Of a stretch of 64,000 nt of DNA, positions 1 through 8,581 are shown one piece after another (positions within the stretch are counted from its first letter, which is position 1; the number at the start of each line of letters is the position of its first letter). A model generated the notes under the pieces. It had not been told where the DNA came from and did no database searches. It worked only from the letters and a program-made list of their open reading frames with translations. A program made the translations under genes and the position numbers. The stretch spans positions 496,001 through 560,000 of the forward strand of contig NZ_JACVAI010000003.1 of assembly GCF_014851765.1 (NCBI RefSeq), given 5' to 3'. This DNA comes from Pseudomonas sp. PDM04. GTDB lineage: Bacteria > Pseudomonadota > Gammaproteobacteria > Pseudomonadales > Pseudomonadaceae.

Positions 1-165
1 TCGGGGGAGAGGAATGTTCGTCATGATCGTTTCATTGGCTGACAGAGACACTGCGTTGGATCAGTGTTAGGGGAATTGGGTGGGCCGTTGATCCGAAATC
101 GTCCGTTGTGGGGGCAGATCCATTGAGGGCGGCCTGTCCGGTAAATCGCTACGCGCCCACGGTAC

Positions 166-1188
166 TCAATAATCCTGGCGCTTGCGAAACGCCCAGCGAC
201 CGGCGATCACGGTGAAGGTCGCGACCAACGCCACCAGAATCCAGAATCCTTCCGGATCGCCGGCCAGCGGTACACCGCCGACGTTCATGCCAAAGAAACC
301 GGCGATGATGTTGATCGGCAGCGCCAGCACCGTCACCACCGTCAGAGTGAACAGGGTGCGGTTGCTCTGTTCGTTGAGGTTGGCGGCGATCTCTTCCTGC
401 AACAACTTGATCCGCTCCCCCAGCGCCGTGAGGTCGTTGATGATCAGCGCAAACTCCTCGGTGGACTTGCGCAACTCCTTCACGTCCTCTTTCTGCAGCC
501 ATTGCGGCGGGCGGTTGAGCAGGCGCAGCAACGAGCCCGGCTCGAGCGCGAGCAGCCGTTGCAGGCGCACCAGCACCCGGCGGTTGGTGCCCAGTTCCGC
601 GCGGTTGGTCGACAGGCGCGAGGACAGCAATTCATCCTCGATCTGATCGACGCTCTGGCTGGTCTTGCGCACGATCTGGGTCAGCACCTCGCCCTGGTCG
701 CGCAGCAGATGCACCAGCAGTTCCAGCGGTGAGCGAAAGCGCTCGCCGGCCTTCACCGAGGAACGCAACTTGTCGACCGAGTGCAGCGGTTGAAGGCGCG
801 CACTGATGATCAGCCGGCTGCGCACGCACACCCACAGCGTCGAGACATCCGAGGAAACCATGTTGCTGAGGTTGAACACCACATCGTTGACCACCGCCAG
901 CAGCGCCGAGTCGACATGTTCGATGCGCGTCGAACGCGAGCCTTCGTGCAAGGCCTCGAAAAACTCGTCGGGCAATTCCAGGTGATTTTTCATCCAGCGC
1001 TCGCACGCGGCGTGGGCGAGGTTCAGGTGCAGCCAGAGAAACTCGTCGCTGTCGTCGGGTTGTTGCAGGCGACTCAACGCCATCGCCGAATCGATTTCAC
1101 GGCCACGTTCGCCGGGACGAAAACTGAAGCCGTAGAGCAGACCGAACAGGTCCGGATCGCGATGGCTTTGGTCGATGCTGTGGTTCAT
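166..1188 (-). CDS. CorA/ZntB-family divalent metal transporter
   Basis: About 340 residues when started at the ATG at 1188; an in-frame GTG at 1227 would add 13 residues, and neither start has a strong ribosome binding site. The protein ends with two hydrophobic segments, and the GMN signature (GFFGMNVGG, Met-Asn near residues 301-302) sits directly after the first. That is the hallmark of CorA-type pentameric channels. The long polar N-terminal part, rich in charged helices, fits the cytoplasmic funnel domain. The short basic tail RKRQDY is also typical. The family moves Mg2+, Co2+, Ni2+ or Zn2+ across the inner membrane; the ZntB branch handles zinc, but the sequence alone does not fix the metal. 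It stands alone, with intergenic DNA on both sides. Confidence 0.85.
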   Translation of the reverse strand: MNHSIDQSHRDPDLFGLLYGFSFRPGERGREIDSAMALSRLQQPDDSDEFLWLHLNLAHAACERWMKNHLELPDEFFEALHEGSRSTRIEHVDSALLAVVNDVVFNLSNMVSSDVSTLWVCVRSRLIISARLQPLHSVDKLRSSVKAGERFRSPLELLVHLLRDQGEVLTQIVRKTSQSVDQIEDELLSSRLSTNRAELGTNRRVLVRLQRLLALEPGSLLRLLNRPPQWLQKEDVKELRKSTEEFALIINDLTALGERIKLLQEEIAANLNEQSNRTLFTLTVVTVLALPINIIAGFFGMNVGGVPLAGDPEGFWILVALVATFTVIAGRWAFRKRQDY

Positions 1189-1420
1189 GAAGGCTCGCTG
1201 CAAGGAGGCGCCTGTCGCGGATTTCACAGGTTCACTTGAGCCGAATCATCGCAAGGCTGGATGACACTTATGTGACGTCGAGTTGGCGATGGCACGCTTG
1301 AGCGCATGACGCCACGGGCTGTGTACCGGTTTGCTTACCGAGTCGGTACACAGTCGATCTCAAGTCGGTGCGGGCGATGTCGATGATGGGCGTAAACCCG
1401 TCACTTCAAAGGAAAACGCC

Positions 1421-1855
1421 ATGGTCAGCATGATCTCGATTTCGATCACCCAACCGCTTTCGACAACCGCCAGCAAAGTCGCCGCCAGCGACGGCACGGA
1501 CGACACGTCCGCCACGGCAACTACCGACACTTCCAGCGACAGCAACAAAGTCGCCGCAGGCGGGGCACCGACGGCGGGCGGCAGCAGTGCCAGCAGTGAA
1601 GAATCCGATTCGGTAAAGGCCCTGCGCAAGCAGATTGCCGAGTTGCAAAAGCAGTTGCAGGAGGCGCAGCAACAGCTGCAGGCGGCCCAGGCCGAACAGC
1701 AAAGCGAGGACGCCAAGGCGGCGAGTGTGGCGGCGGCTCAAGCGCAGGTGACGAGCACCTCGGCATCGTTGCAGACCGCCACGGCTGCGTTGCTGGCAGC
1801 CTTGCAGGAAGAGGGCGGCAGCACCTCGGGCACGATGGTCAGCACGACGGCTTGA
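1421..1855 (+). CDS. Hypothetical Ser/Thr/Ala-rich coiled-coil protein
   Basis: A 144-residue protein started at the ATG at 1421, preceded by AAAGGAAA. Residues 1-62 are a low-complexity Ser/Thr/Asp-rich stretch. Residues about 65-113 are an Ala/Gln/Glu/Leu-rich region with heptad-like leucines (ALRKQIAELQKQLQEAQ) that should form a coiled coil, and the tail is again Ser/Thr/Ala-rich. There is no convincing signal peptide or membrane segment. I recognise no family. The frame also opens at 1331, but the upstream part looks non-coding. It is followed at once by a REPIN. Confidence 0.6.
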   Translation: MVSMISISITQPLSTTASKVAASDGTDDTSATATTDTSSDSNKVAAGGAPTAGGSSASSEESDSVKALRKQIAELQKQLQEAQQQLQAAQAEQQSEDAKAASVAAAQAQVTSTSASLQTATAALLAALQEEGGSTSGTMVSTTA

Positions 1856-1877
1856 TGGAGGAGATTGCAGACAGTTT

Positions 1878-1964
1878 TGTGGGAGCGAGCCTGCTCGCGA
1901 TGCAGCGTGTCAGTCACCGTCAAGGTGTCTGTCAGACCGCATCGCGAGCAGGCTCGCTCCCACA
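1878..1964. repeat. REPIN (two inverted REP elements)
   Basis: A REP core (GGGAGCGAGCCTGCTCGCGA) and its inverted copy flank about 40 bases of spacer, giving a long imperfect hairpin in the intergenic space. This is the Pseudomonas REPIN form, mobilised elsewhere in the genome by RAYT transposases; no RAYT gene is in this window. Confidence 0.85.
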
Positions 1965-1994
1965 GGGGAATGGCGATGCCGTTGCAGGCTGGCC

Positions 1995-2303
1995 TCAGTT
2001 GTCCTGCTTGTTCTTCAGGACTTCACCGGTGGCCGCGTTCAAGTCCACGTCCCACTCAACGCCCTTGGCGTCGCGCAGCTCGACTTCGTACTCGTAGAGG
2101 TTGGTGTGCTGGTCCAGGTCGCTGTCGGTGATCGTGGCACCCGGGTGCAGCTTCAATACGATCTGGTTCAACTCTTCCAGCGGCTTGATCTTGCCGTCCT
2201 TGACCAACTGAGGAATCTGGTCGACAGGCACATCGGCCGCCTGCGCCAGGCCAGCGGTGAGGGTCAGTGCAGCGGCGGTGAACAGGGCAGTCAAAGTCTT
2301 CAT
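1995..2303 (-). CDS. Periplasmic PepSY-domain protein
   Basis: A 102-residue protein with a clear signal peptide (MKTLTALFTAAALTLTAGLAQA, cleavage after AQA). The mature part matches a PepSY domain: a helix (IPQLVKDGKIKPLEELNQIV), then LYEYEVELRDAKGVEWDVDLNAATGEVL with the usual E-Y-E-V strand and the D-xx-TGEVL ending. PepSY domains in small exported proteins are thought to modulate peptidases or bind ions near the envelope. No two-component or reductase partner lies beside it, so its job here is unknown. Confidence 0.8.
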   Translation of the reverse strand: MKTLTALFTAAALTLTAGLAQAADVPVDQIPQLVKDGKIKPLEELNQIVLKLHPGATITDSDLDQHTNLYEYEVELRDAKGVEWDVDLNAATGEVLKNKQDN

Positions 2304-2396
2304 GGGGGCTTTCCTTGGTGTGCTGTTTAAGTGAGTTCAGGTTAGCGTTCGTAACTTAATCCACCCTTAAAATTCCCTGCTCCGCAAAATTTTTGC

Positions 2397-2491
2397 CTGT
2401 GCGAGCCTGCTCGCGATGGATGCCGATAGACCGCGGGGCACCAGGTTGTGCGCGGTATCGTTGGCGATCTTCGCGAGCAAGCTCGCTCCTG
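2397..2491. repeat. Degenerate REPIN
   Basis: GCGAGCCTGCTCGCGAT at the left and TTCGCGAGCAAGCTCGCTCC at the right form an inverted pair about 95 bases overall. The outer arms are eroded compared with the other REPINs in the window. Confidence 0.7.
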
Positions 2492-2496
2492 CCGTT

Positions 2497-3624
2497 TCAG
2501 TAACCGTTGTTCTTGAGCACCTGCGCAACACTTGCGGCGGCCGGGCGTTTGTAGAATTTCAACAGCTCGCTGGCGCGGTTGGTGAAGATGCCATCGACGC
2601 CGGCCTCCATGACCTTCTGGAAATCCACCGCTTCATCGACGGTATAGACGTGCACCAGCAGACCCTGATCGTGGGTGTACTGGTTCATCCACGGTTGCAC
2701 CAGGTCCGAATAGCTCTGGTCGCCGCCGTGGGTCAGTGCGGCGGAAGGCCCGGTGCCGATAGCGCCCTGGGCTTTGGCGTAATCGATCCATTGCTGGAAT
2801 TCGGCTTTGCTTTTCGGTTCCTGCCTGGCGTAGTAGGTCGCGTGGTCCTTGTCGCCCGACTCGGCGAAAGTCACTTTGGACTTGGGTTCGATGTTGCCTT
2901 CGCCCACCCACAGCAGCAGGATTTTCGGCACCTGCGGCATTTCCTTTTCCAGCAGTTCGAGGCTGCTCTTCTCGAACGTTTGCAGGACCACCCGGCCGCT
3001 GCCTTGGCCGACCGCCAGGGCGCTTTTCGCCCCTTTGGAACCGGCCGGAATCAGCCAGCCACGGTCATGCAGTTTGTCCTTGAGGTCGCGTTCGATGCCG
3101 GGAAACTGCTTCGACTCCTTGGTTTCGATGTACAGACCGGGTTTGTGCAGCGGGTTTTCCTGGGCGATATCGATGATTTCGTCGAGGGTGAGGATCTTCA
3201 GACCGACAAAGGCGGGGCGCGCGCGATCCGGGTAAGCGGTGTTGAACCAGCTGCCGGCGTCCAGGGTTTTCAGCTCCGCCATGGTGAACGCATTGGCCGG
3301 GCTGTCCTTGCGTTCCGGGAATTTGCTGGCGACGTCGGTGGTGCGTTGCAGGTTGTTGTCGTGCAGGGCAAAGAGCACGCCGTCCTTGCTGCGTTGCAGG
3401 TCCAGTTCCAGGTAATCGGCCCCCAGGTCGCGCGCCACTTTATAGGCGGCGGCGGTGGATTCCGGTGCATCGAACGAGGCCCCACGATGGGCAATCACTG
3501 CCGGGTGCGGGATGCCCGACCGGGCCGCCAGTGTGGCGGGACTTGGCTCGGTAGCGGCCTGGGCCTGACCGAGGCCGAGCAGCAGGCTCAGCAACAGGGC
3601 GCTCTTGGTGAAAGTGGCTGGCAT
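2497..3624 (-). CDS. glpQ: Periplasmic glycerophosphodiester phosphodiesterase
   Basis: Hydrolyses glycerophosphodiesters to glycerol-3-phosphate and an alcohol in the periplasm, feeding phospholipid head-group and phosphate recycling. I chose the ATG at 3624 (375 residues) because AAAGGA lies just upstream and a signal peptide follows (TKSALLLSLLLGLGQAQA). The GDPD signature is present: AHRGASFDAPEST (His46-Arg47, Glu55), LELDLQRSKDG (Glu73 and Asp75, metal ligands) and the second catalytic His in LHDNN (His88). The region near the C-terminus, GVDGIFTNRASELL, matches the GDPD barrel ending. The gene stands alone between a REPIN and the DUF2025 gene. Confidence 0.9.
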   Translation of the reverse strand: MPATFTKSALLLSLLLGLGQAQAATEPSPATLAARSGIPHPAVIAHRGASFDAPESTAAAYKVARDLGADYLELDLQRSKDGVLFALHDNNLQRTTDVASKFPERKDSPANAFTMAELKTLDAGSWFNTAYPDRARPAFVGLKILTLDEIIDIAQENPLHKPGLYIETKESKQFPGIERDLKDKLHDRGWLIPAGSKGAKSALAVGQGSGRVVLQTFEKSSLELLEKEMPQVPKILLLWVGEGNIEPKSKVTFAESGDKDHATYYARQEPKSKAEFQQWIDYAKAQGAIGTGPSAALTHGGDQSYSDLVQPWMNQYTHDQGLLVHVYTVDEAVDFQKVMEAGVDGIFTNRASELLKFYKRPAAASVAQVLKNNGY

Positions 3625-3843
3625 GGTCGAGATCCTTTCGCAGAGAGTTTTCGAAGACGTCTCTTTTAACAACTGAGCGCCGACCGCGCTATCGCGAGAC
3701 CGACATAAACGTGTTTAAAGCGGTTTTTTTCAACACATCTGTGCGGTGCTTTGCAGTACTCTTGGCCACGGCAGTCTCCCCGGCAGAGGGAGCGCCGTTC
3801 ATCTTGCCAGGCGTGTAAACCATCGATCTTTTGTGAGGTTTAT

Positions 3844-4170
3844 ATGCGCATCACTTCCCAACTCATCTGCCAGGCCGCCGATCAACTCAAGGGCTTTGTC
3901 GGCCTCAACCGCAAGACCGGCCGCTACATCGTGCGCTTCAGCGAAGACTCCTTCGGCATGGACGTGGCGGATGACGGCATCATCCCGGCCAGTGAGTTCG
4001 TCTGGGCACCGGGCCCGGAACAGGCCATGACCCTCAAGCGCGATTTGATCCAGTTGCTGCTCGACCAGCACATCGATGACCGGATCAACATCACCGAGCC
4101 GTTGCGGGTGTACATGAGTCGCCAGCAGGTGCCGGAGATTTCGGCGGTGCGCCGTTTGGTGCAGGGCTGA
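3844..4170 (+). CDS. DUF2025 family protein
   Basis: A 108-residue soluble protein starting at the ATG at 3844, behind GTGAGG. It has no signal peptide or membrane segment. Its sequence (MRITSQLICQAADQLKGFVG... RVYMSRQQVPEISAVRRLV) matches my memory of the Pseudomonas DUF2025 family, small conserved proteins of unknown function. A longer in-frame opening from 3751 lacks a ribosome binding site. It is divergent from glpQ, with about 220 bases of shared intergenic DNA. Confidence 0.8.
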   Translation: MRITSQLICQAADQLKGFVGLNRKTGRYIVRFSEDSFGMDVADDGIIPASEFVWAPGPEQAMTLKRDLIQLLLDQHIDDRINITEPLRVYMSRQQVPEISAVRRLVQG

Positions 4171-4204
4171 GGCATTGCGGTGAGTGTGCCGGTCGCATCG
4201 CGGG

Positions 4205-4528
4205 TTACAGGCTGAACTCATACGCCCGCTCGACCCGACACACCCGTGTCTGACACCGCGCATACCAGGTCGAGCGCCCGCGCTCACGGATCGCGCTGTG
4301 CTCAGGATGATGCTTCCACGCCAGGATCGCCGCCTCGCTGGTCCAATACGACACGGTGATCCCCACCCCGTCGTTGCCCCGGGCCGACTCCACCCCGAGA
4401 AACCCCGGCTGTTCGCGCGCCAATTGCACCATCCGTTCGGCGGCTTCGGCATAGCCCTGATCGCCGTCCGTGCGCAGCGAGGTGAAGATCACCGCGTAAT
4501 AGGGCGCGGGCGGTGTGCTGGCGATCAT
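4205..4528 (-). CDS. Antibiotic biosynthesis monooxygenase (ABM)-like protein
   Basis: A 107-residue protein of the dimeric alpha/beta-barrel type. The sequence runs YAVIFTSLRTDGDQGYAEAAERMVQLA, then EQPGFLGVESARG, then GITVSYWTSEAAILAWKHHPEH, then RERGRSTWYARCQTRVCRVERAYEF. This is the layout of YqjZ-like ABM proteins. The catalytic role of these proteins is rarely known; some are heme-degrading or quinone monooxygenases. Its start overlaps the stop of the upstream amidotransferase-like gene by four bases, so the two are almost certainly cotranscribed. Confidence 0.75.
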   Translation of the reverse strand: MIASTPPAPYYAVIFTSLRTDGDQGYAEAAERMVQLAREQPGFLGVESARGNDGVGITVSYWTSEAAILAWKHHPEHSAIRERGRSTWYARCQTRVCRVERAYEFSL

Positions 4529-5232
4529 GCTTGCCCCTGCGCGCAGGCATCGACCAGCGCTCGCACCAACGGTGGCAGGACGCCCTGGAGCGCCGCCCGC
4601 TCCGGCTGGAACAGGGTCGCGACGAAGAAGGGATGACCTTCGAGCTCAATGGCCCGTAACCCCTGCGCTGCATCGTGCCCGACAGGCTGCAGGTCATGTT
4701 TGAGGAGCGCCTGTTCGAACGCCGGGTTCACCCCGTAGCGGCAGCGATAGCCTTCACGGATCTGCGATGTTTCGTACGCCTGGGCGATCAATGAGCCTTC
4801 ACGCAACTGAATGTCGTCGATGGCTTCCACCAGTGAGCAGGTCAGGGGCGTGATCACTGCCCTGACAGCGTCGGGCGATAGTTCACCGTGCTCGGCGTCC
4901 GACCAACCCAGTACATGGCGGGCGTGCTCCAGCACCGCGTGCTGAAAACCGCCGCAGGAGCCAAGGAAAGGTCGTGGGCGTTCGCGGGCAAAACGGATCG
5001 CCCGCAAGGCGCCCTCCAGGTTGCGATAGGGGCTGCCCGGCACGCACCAGAATCCGTCGTAGACCTCGAGCGGGGTGTCGGCGTGAATGCACTCGGTGGC
5101 CAGCCACTGTCCTTGCACGTTCAGGCCGCTGTGTTCGGCGGCCAGGCCCAGAGCCACAGGGATGGCCTGGTGGGCGGTGACCTGGGGGTCGTAGTCGCCG
5201 ATCAGGGCGATGCGAATGACGCGGTTTTCCAT
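4525..5232 (-). CDS. CTP synthase C-terminal-like (class I amidotransferase-fold) protein
   Basis: I chose the ATG at 5232 (AGAGG upstream), giving 235 residues. It resembles the glutaminase half of CTP synthase: IRIALIGDYDPQVTAHQAIP at the start, then GFWCVPGSPYRNLEGALRAIRFARE, then the nucleophile elbow PFLGSCGGFQHAVLEHAR. The end, HPFFVATLFQPE, parallels the His-Glu-containing HPxFxxTQFHPE region of PyrG, although the usual His of the final motif is replaced (LFQPE). No synthetase domain is present. Stand-alone members are known as CTP synthase C-terminal region-related (seleno)proteins; their substrate is unknown. It is probably cotranscribed with the ABM gene and divergent from the LysR gene. 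Confidence 0.75.
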   Translation of the reverse strand: MENRVIRIALIGDYDPQVTAHQAIPVALGLAAEHSGLNVQGQWLATECIHADTPLEVYDGFWCVPGSPYRNLEGALRAIRFARERPRPFLGSCGGFQHAVLEHARHVLGWSDAEHGELSPDAVRAVITPLTCSLVEAIDDIQLREGSLIAQAYETSQIREGYRCRYGVNPAFEQALLKHDLQPVGHDAAQGLRAIELEGHPFFVATLFQPERAALQGVLPPLVRALVDACAQGQA

Positions 5233-5310
5233 GATCAGCCTCTGCGCTTGTTGATTCCCGAGGTCCACTATAAATTGGCGTTCACGCACTCAATATGGGC
5301 ATTTTCCCAA

Positions 5311-6189
5311 ATGATCAATGCAGCCACGCACTATCGGCTGGACTACCCGGACCTTGCCCTGATCCTTGCATTGGTGCGCGGCGGCTCTCTGGCCCGGGCC
5401 TCGCAGCTGATGAAGGTGGATGTGTCGACGGTGTTTCGCGCCGTGCGTCGCCTGGAAGGTGCGCTGGGTCAGCAACTGTTCGAAAAAAGCCGCGCCGGTT
5501 ACCTGCCGACGACCTTGGCGCAGTCTCTGGCCGAGCAGGCGGAACGGGCCGAGCAGGCACTGGAAGCCGCGCGAATCGGCGTGGAGCAGGGCGGCGATGT
5601 CATCAGCGGAACGGTGCGCCTGACCTGCACCGACTCGGTGTTGCAGGGCTTGCTGTTGCCGGCACTGGCGCGTTTCATGCCGGACTATCCGGCGCTGACC
5701 CTCGAACTGAGCACCTCCAACGACTTCGCCAACCTCACCCGTCGGGATGCCGACATCGCCCTGCGCCTGACCTGCGCGCCGCCGGAGCATCTGGTGGGCC
5801 GACACCTGGCTGACGTTTCCTATCGGGTCTGCGCCAGCGCCGGTTACCTGCAATCGATCGATGCCGCAGAACTGGAGGCACTCACCTGGATTGCGCCGGA
5901 TGGTTTCCTGCCCGATCACCCGACGGTGGCCTGGCGTCATCAAGCCTTGCCGGGCGTGATGCCGGGGTATCGCTGCAACAGCATGCTGTCGGTCACCGAA
6001 CTGGTACGCGCGGGCCTGGGCGTGGCGGTGTTGCCGGATTTCCTGATCGGCGATGGCCTGCAGGCCATCAGCGACCCACTGCCGGGGTGCGACACCGCCA
6101 TCTGGTTGCTGACGCGTCCGGATTGTCGTGCGTTGCGTTCGGTGGTGACGTTGTTCGATGAGCTGGGGCGGGCGTTGCGGTTGTCTTGA
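5311..6189 (+). CDS. LysR-family transcriptional regulator
   Basis: A 292-residue regulator started at the ATG at 5311; the upstream open frame back to 4888 only mirrors the divergent gene. The N-terminal winged helix-turn-helix is clear (LALILALVRGGSLARASQLMKVDVSTVFRAVRRLEGALGQQLFEK). It is followed by a periplasmic-binding-protein-like effector domain (VRLTCTDSVLQGLLLPALARF... ITNDFANLTRRDADIALRL-type layout). It is transcribed away from the amidotransferase/ABM pair with 78 bases between the starts, the classic arrangement for a LysR protein controlling its divergent neighbours. The inducer cannot be told from sequence. Confidence 0.85.
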   Translation: MINAATHYRLDYPDLALILALVRGGSLARASQLMKVDVSTVFRAVRRLEGALGQQLFEKSRAGYLPTTLAQSLAEQAERAEQALEAARIGVEQGGDVISGTVRLTCTDSVLQGLLLPALARFMPDYPALTLELSTSNDFANLTRRDADIALRLTCAPPEHLVGRHLADVSYRVCASAGYLQSIDAAELEALTWIAPDGFLPDHPTVAWRHQALPGVMPGYRCNSMLSVTELVRAGLGVAVLPDFLIGDGLQAISDPLPGCDTAIWLLTRPDCRALRSVVTLFDELGRALRLS

Positions 6190-6201
6190 GGTGTGTGCCG
6201 G

Positions 6202-6254
6202 CCTCCTCGCGAGCGGGCTGCAATCCCTGTGGGAGCGTGCCTGCTCGCGAGGCG
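6202..6254. repeat. REP pair, short spacer
   Basis: CTCGCGAGCGGGCT followed closely by GTGGGAGCGTGCCTGCTCGCGAG-like sequence, two REP-type elements just after the LysR stop codon. The left copy is shortened. Confidence 0.65.
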
Positions 6255-6431
6255 GCCGCGAGATCAACCGGTGCGTTGACAGGTAAACGCCCGCTGCCGA
6301 AGCACCCTTCAACCCCAAGCGCTTTCAGCCTAAGGCCAGTGTCGACTTTTCCGATTGTGAACCCGTTGCACCGACCTTAAGTTTGGCTCCAGTCATTTGA
6401 CTGAACCTTTAAACGATGGAAAGGGATCACC

Positions 6432-6743
6432 ATGAAAAAAACAGCAGGGCAGCTTTTGGTATGGGTTTGTTGCGCCGGGGCGTGGCCAGTGATGGCGCAA
6501 CCTTTTACCTGTGGTGGAAAATTCCTGGGCAGCGACACGCAGGCGGAGCTGGAACAGGTCATCATCGAGGATGGTGGGCGGGCCGTCGGCGTTCAGCGGG
6601 TGTTCACGATTTGCCAGAAGGGCGTCATCCAGGTCGTGCTGGACGGCAACAACGAGACCTCGACGCCCAGTTACAAAAGGCGCTGGCAGCAGCGTGCCGT
6701 CGCCTTGCTGCAAGTGCCGGCGGACAAGGTCACGCTCCGTTGA
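6432..6743 (+). CDS. Small exported hypothetical protein
   Basis: A 103-residue protein with a signal peptide (KKTAGQLLVWVCCAGAWPVMA, cleavage after VMA) and AAGGGA upstream of the ATG. The mature part is about 80 residues with two cysteines (FTCGGKF and FTICQKG) that could form a disulfide in the periplasm. I do not recognise a family. It is convergent with the DUF1003 gene, whose stop codon follows immediately. Confidence 0.6.
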   Translation: MKKTAGQLLVWVCCAGAWPVMAQPFTCGGKFLGSDTQAELEQVIIEDGGRAVGVQRVFTICQKGVIQVVLDGNNETSTPSYKRRWQQRAVALLQVPADKVTLR

Positions 6744-7274
6744 TCAGGACGTCGGCGCGTCCTTGCGCACGAAGTGCTGGTGCATTTCCGAGGTCAGGCT
6801 CTCGATCCGTTCGGTGAGGGTCTTGGTCATCTCGGTGAGGCGGGTGTTCTGTTCGAGCAACTCCAGCAGTTGCGCGGAGTTCTGCGCCGCTTGCGCCTGA
6901 CGCTCGCTGTTGGCCACGGCCAGTGCCTCGCGGTGCTGCGCGTCGGCCTCGGATTGGGCTTTGTCCCGGGCCGCCTGCCGGGTCTGGGCCAGCAGGATCA
7001 GCGGGGCGGCGTACGCCGATTGCAGGCTGAACGCCAGGTTCAGCAGGATGAACGGGTACACGTCGAAATGCGTGACCCCGGAAACATTGAGCGCCACCCA
7101 TAACAGCACGACCAGCGTCTGCGCGCCGAGAAAGGTCGGGGTACCGAAGAACCGCGCAAAGGCCTCGGCACGCAGGGCGAACTTGTCGTTGCCGAAGGTC
7201 GGCGCCAGATGGGCGTGGGGGCGATGAAAGCGCAGGTGATCGATGGGCGCGGTGGTCTTGCTTTCAGTGGTCAT
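6744..7274 (-). CDS. DUF1003 family inner-membrane protein
   Basis: A 176-residue protein. Residues about 28-46 hold the family-type motif FGNDKFALRAEAFARFFGTP. Two membrane segments follow (FLGAQTLVVLLWVALNV and YPFILLNLAFSLQSAYAAPLILLA), then a long charged helix likely to form a coiled coil (RQAARDKAQSEADAQHREALA... LLELLEQNTRLTEMTKTLTERI). This is the standard DUF1003 layout; the function is unknown. The C-terminal helix should lie in the cytoplasm. Confidence 0.85.
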   Translation of the reverse strand: MTTESKTTAPIDHLRFHRPHAHLAPTFGNDKFALRAEAFARFFGTPTFLGAQTLVVLLWVALNVSGVTHFDVYPFILLNLAFSLQSAYAAPLILLAQTRQAARDKAQSEADAQHREALAVANSERQAQAAQNSAQLLELLEQNTRLTEMTKTLTERIESLTSEMHQHFVRKDAPTS

Positions 7275-7347
7275 GAGGCTCTCTGCGGTAGGCGGCTAAG
7301 ACAGCGCTCACTATAGCGCTCCCCATCGCCGCCCCGCGCAGTCTGGC

Positions 7348-8445
7348 TTAAAGCGCCAGGGTCGGCGTCGGGTGGCGATCGCCTTCGCCGGCCGCCAGGC
7401 TGATTTTGTTGCGACCGGTATTCTTGGCGGTGTAGAGCGCCTTGTCCGCGTCATCGAGCCAGGCAATGGCATCGCTGAAGGACGGCTGGAAGGCGGCCAG
7501 GCCAATGCTCAGGCTGATCCGCAGGCCGGGCACTTGCTCATGGCGGTAGTCATGCAGGACGCCGCGCAAGCGCTCCATGACATCCCGGGCTTGCAACAGC
7601 GGCATGTCGGGCAGGATCACGCAAAACTCATCACCGCCGTAACGACCGGCCAGATCGCATTCGCGCAGGTTGCGCTTGAGTTCGGCGCTGAGTTGGCGCA
7701 GCACCGAATCGCCGACGATATGCCCATGGGTGTCGTTGATGGGTTTGAAGTGATCGATGTCGATCAAGGCAATCACGGCCGAGTGTTCCTGCAGGCGGCT
7801 ACGCTGGAATTGCAGTTGCAGCGAGTCTTTCCAGGCACCGTGGTTGAGCAGCCCGGTCAGGCTGTCGGTGCGGTTCAGGGCGCTCAGGATGCGTTTGTGT
7901 TTGGCCAGTTTGATTGCCAACTGGTAGCTGACCATGCCCACCGCAAAAGGGTAGAGCGTGAGCATGGGCAGGGAGGCCCAGAGTTGCATCGGTGTGGTCA
8001 CCGCACTGAAGGCGACACCGAACACCAGCCAGCCAAGCAGTATGCCTGCCATCTGTGCCAGGGAGCCGAACGCAAACAGCCGCAGCCCGCCCATGGCGAC
8101 ATTGTGCATCGCCATCATCCCCAGGACCGTCACGGTGGTCAGGGGATTGAACTGCACCGTCGCGGCCCAGAAGCCGCCCCACAGCGAATCGTAGAGCATG
8201 TTGCGCAGCTCGGCCTTGTAGGGATAGTCCGCGCGGGACGACAGCTGATAGGCAATGTGCGGCCAGATATAGGCGTTAAGCACCAACAGGGCCCAGATCC
8301 AGGACGGCAGGTTCATGGGCGCCAGGGCGGCGGCCACGCTGAAGCTGCCGATGCACAGTCCAACGGCCCGCGGCAGGTAGATGCGTCTGGCAAATGACAA
8401 GCCCTTGCCGCGTTGATTTTCCATAATGTCCTGCGCCAGATTCAT
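7348..8445 (-). CDS. MASE2-GGDEF diguanylate cyclase
   Basis: Makes the second messenger c-di-GMP from two GTP. This 365-residue protein has a hydrophobic N-terminal half (residues about 20-180, several membrane spans; RRIYLPRAVGLCIGSFSVAAAL and the SSRADYPYKAELRN stretch fit a MASE2 sensor) and a C-terminal GGDEF domain. The active site GGDEF is at residues 270-274, so the enzyme should be active. An RxxD inhibitory site (RECD, residues 261-264) lies five residues before it, predicting product feedback inhibition. The architecture is that of AdrA/DgcC, linked to cellulose control in enterobacteria; no cellulose genes are nearby. It could start at Met8 instead. Confidence 0.9.
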   Translation of the reverse strand: MNLAQDIMENQRGKGLSFARRIYLPRAVGLCIGSFSVAAALAPMNLPSWIWALLVLNAYIWPHIAYQLSSRADYPYKAELRNMLYDSLWGGFWAATVQFNPLTTVTVLGMMAMHNVAMGGLRLFAFGSLAQMAGILLGWLVFGVAFSAVTTPMQLWASLPMLTLYPFAVGMVSYQLAIKLAKHKRILSALNRTDSLTGLLNHGAWKDSLQLQFQRSRLQEHSAVIALIDIDHFKPINDTHGHIVGDSVLRQLSAELKRNLRECDLAGRYGGDEFCVILPDMPLLQARDVMERLRGVLHDYRHEQVPGLRISLSIGLAAFQPSFSDAIAWLDDADKALYTAKNTGRNKISLAAGEGDRHPTPTLAL

Positions 8446-8581
8446 CTTGAAACAAAATGCCGAGCGGCCAGCAAATTACCGTTCATCGGCAAAAACGGCG
8501 CACATTGTCATTTATTCCAGCGCGAATAATCAGTGTCCTTCGAAGCCATTTAGCGGTGTCGACGCACATGAAGTGCTTGAT

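Noticed and set aside
1..165. Partial gene at the left edge
   Set aside because: No frame across these bases gives a recognisable protein end; probably intergenic.
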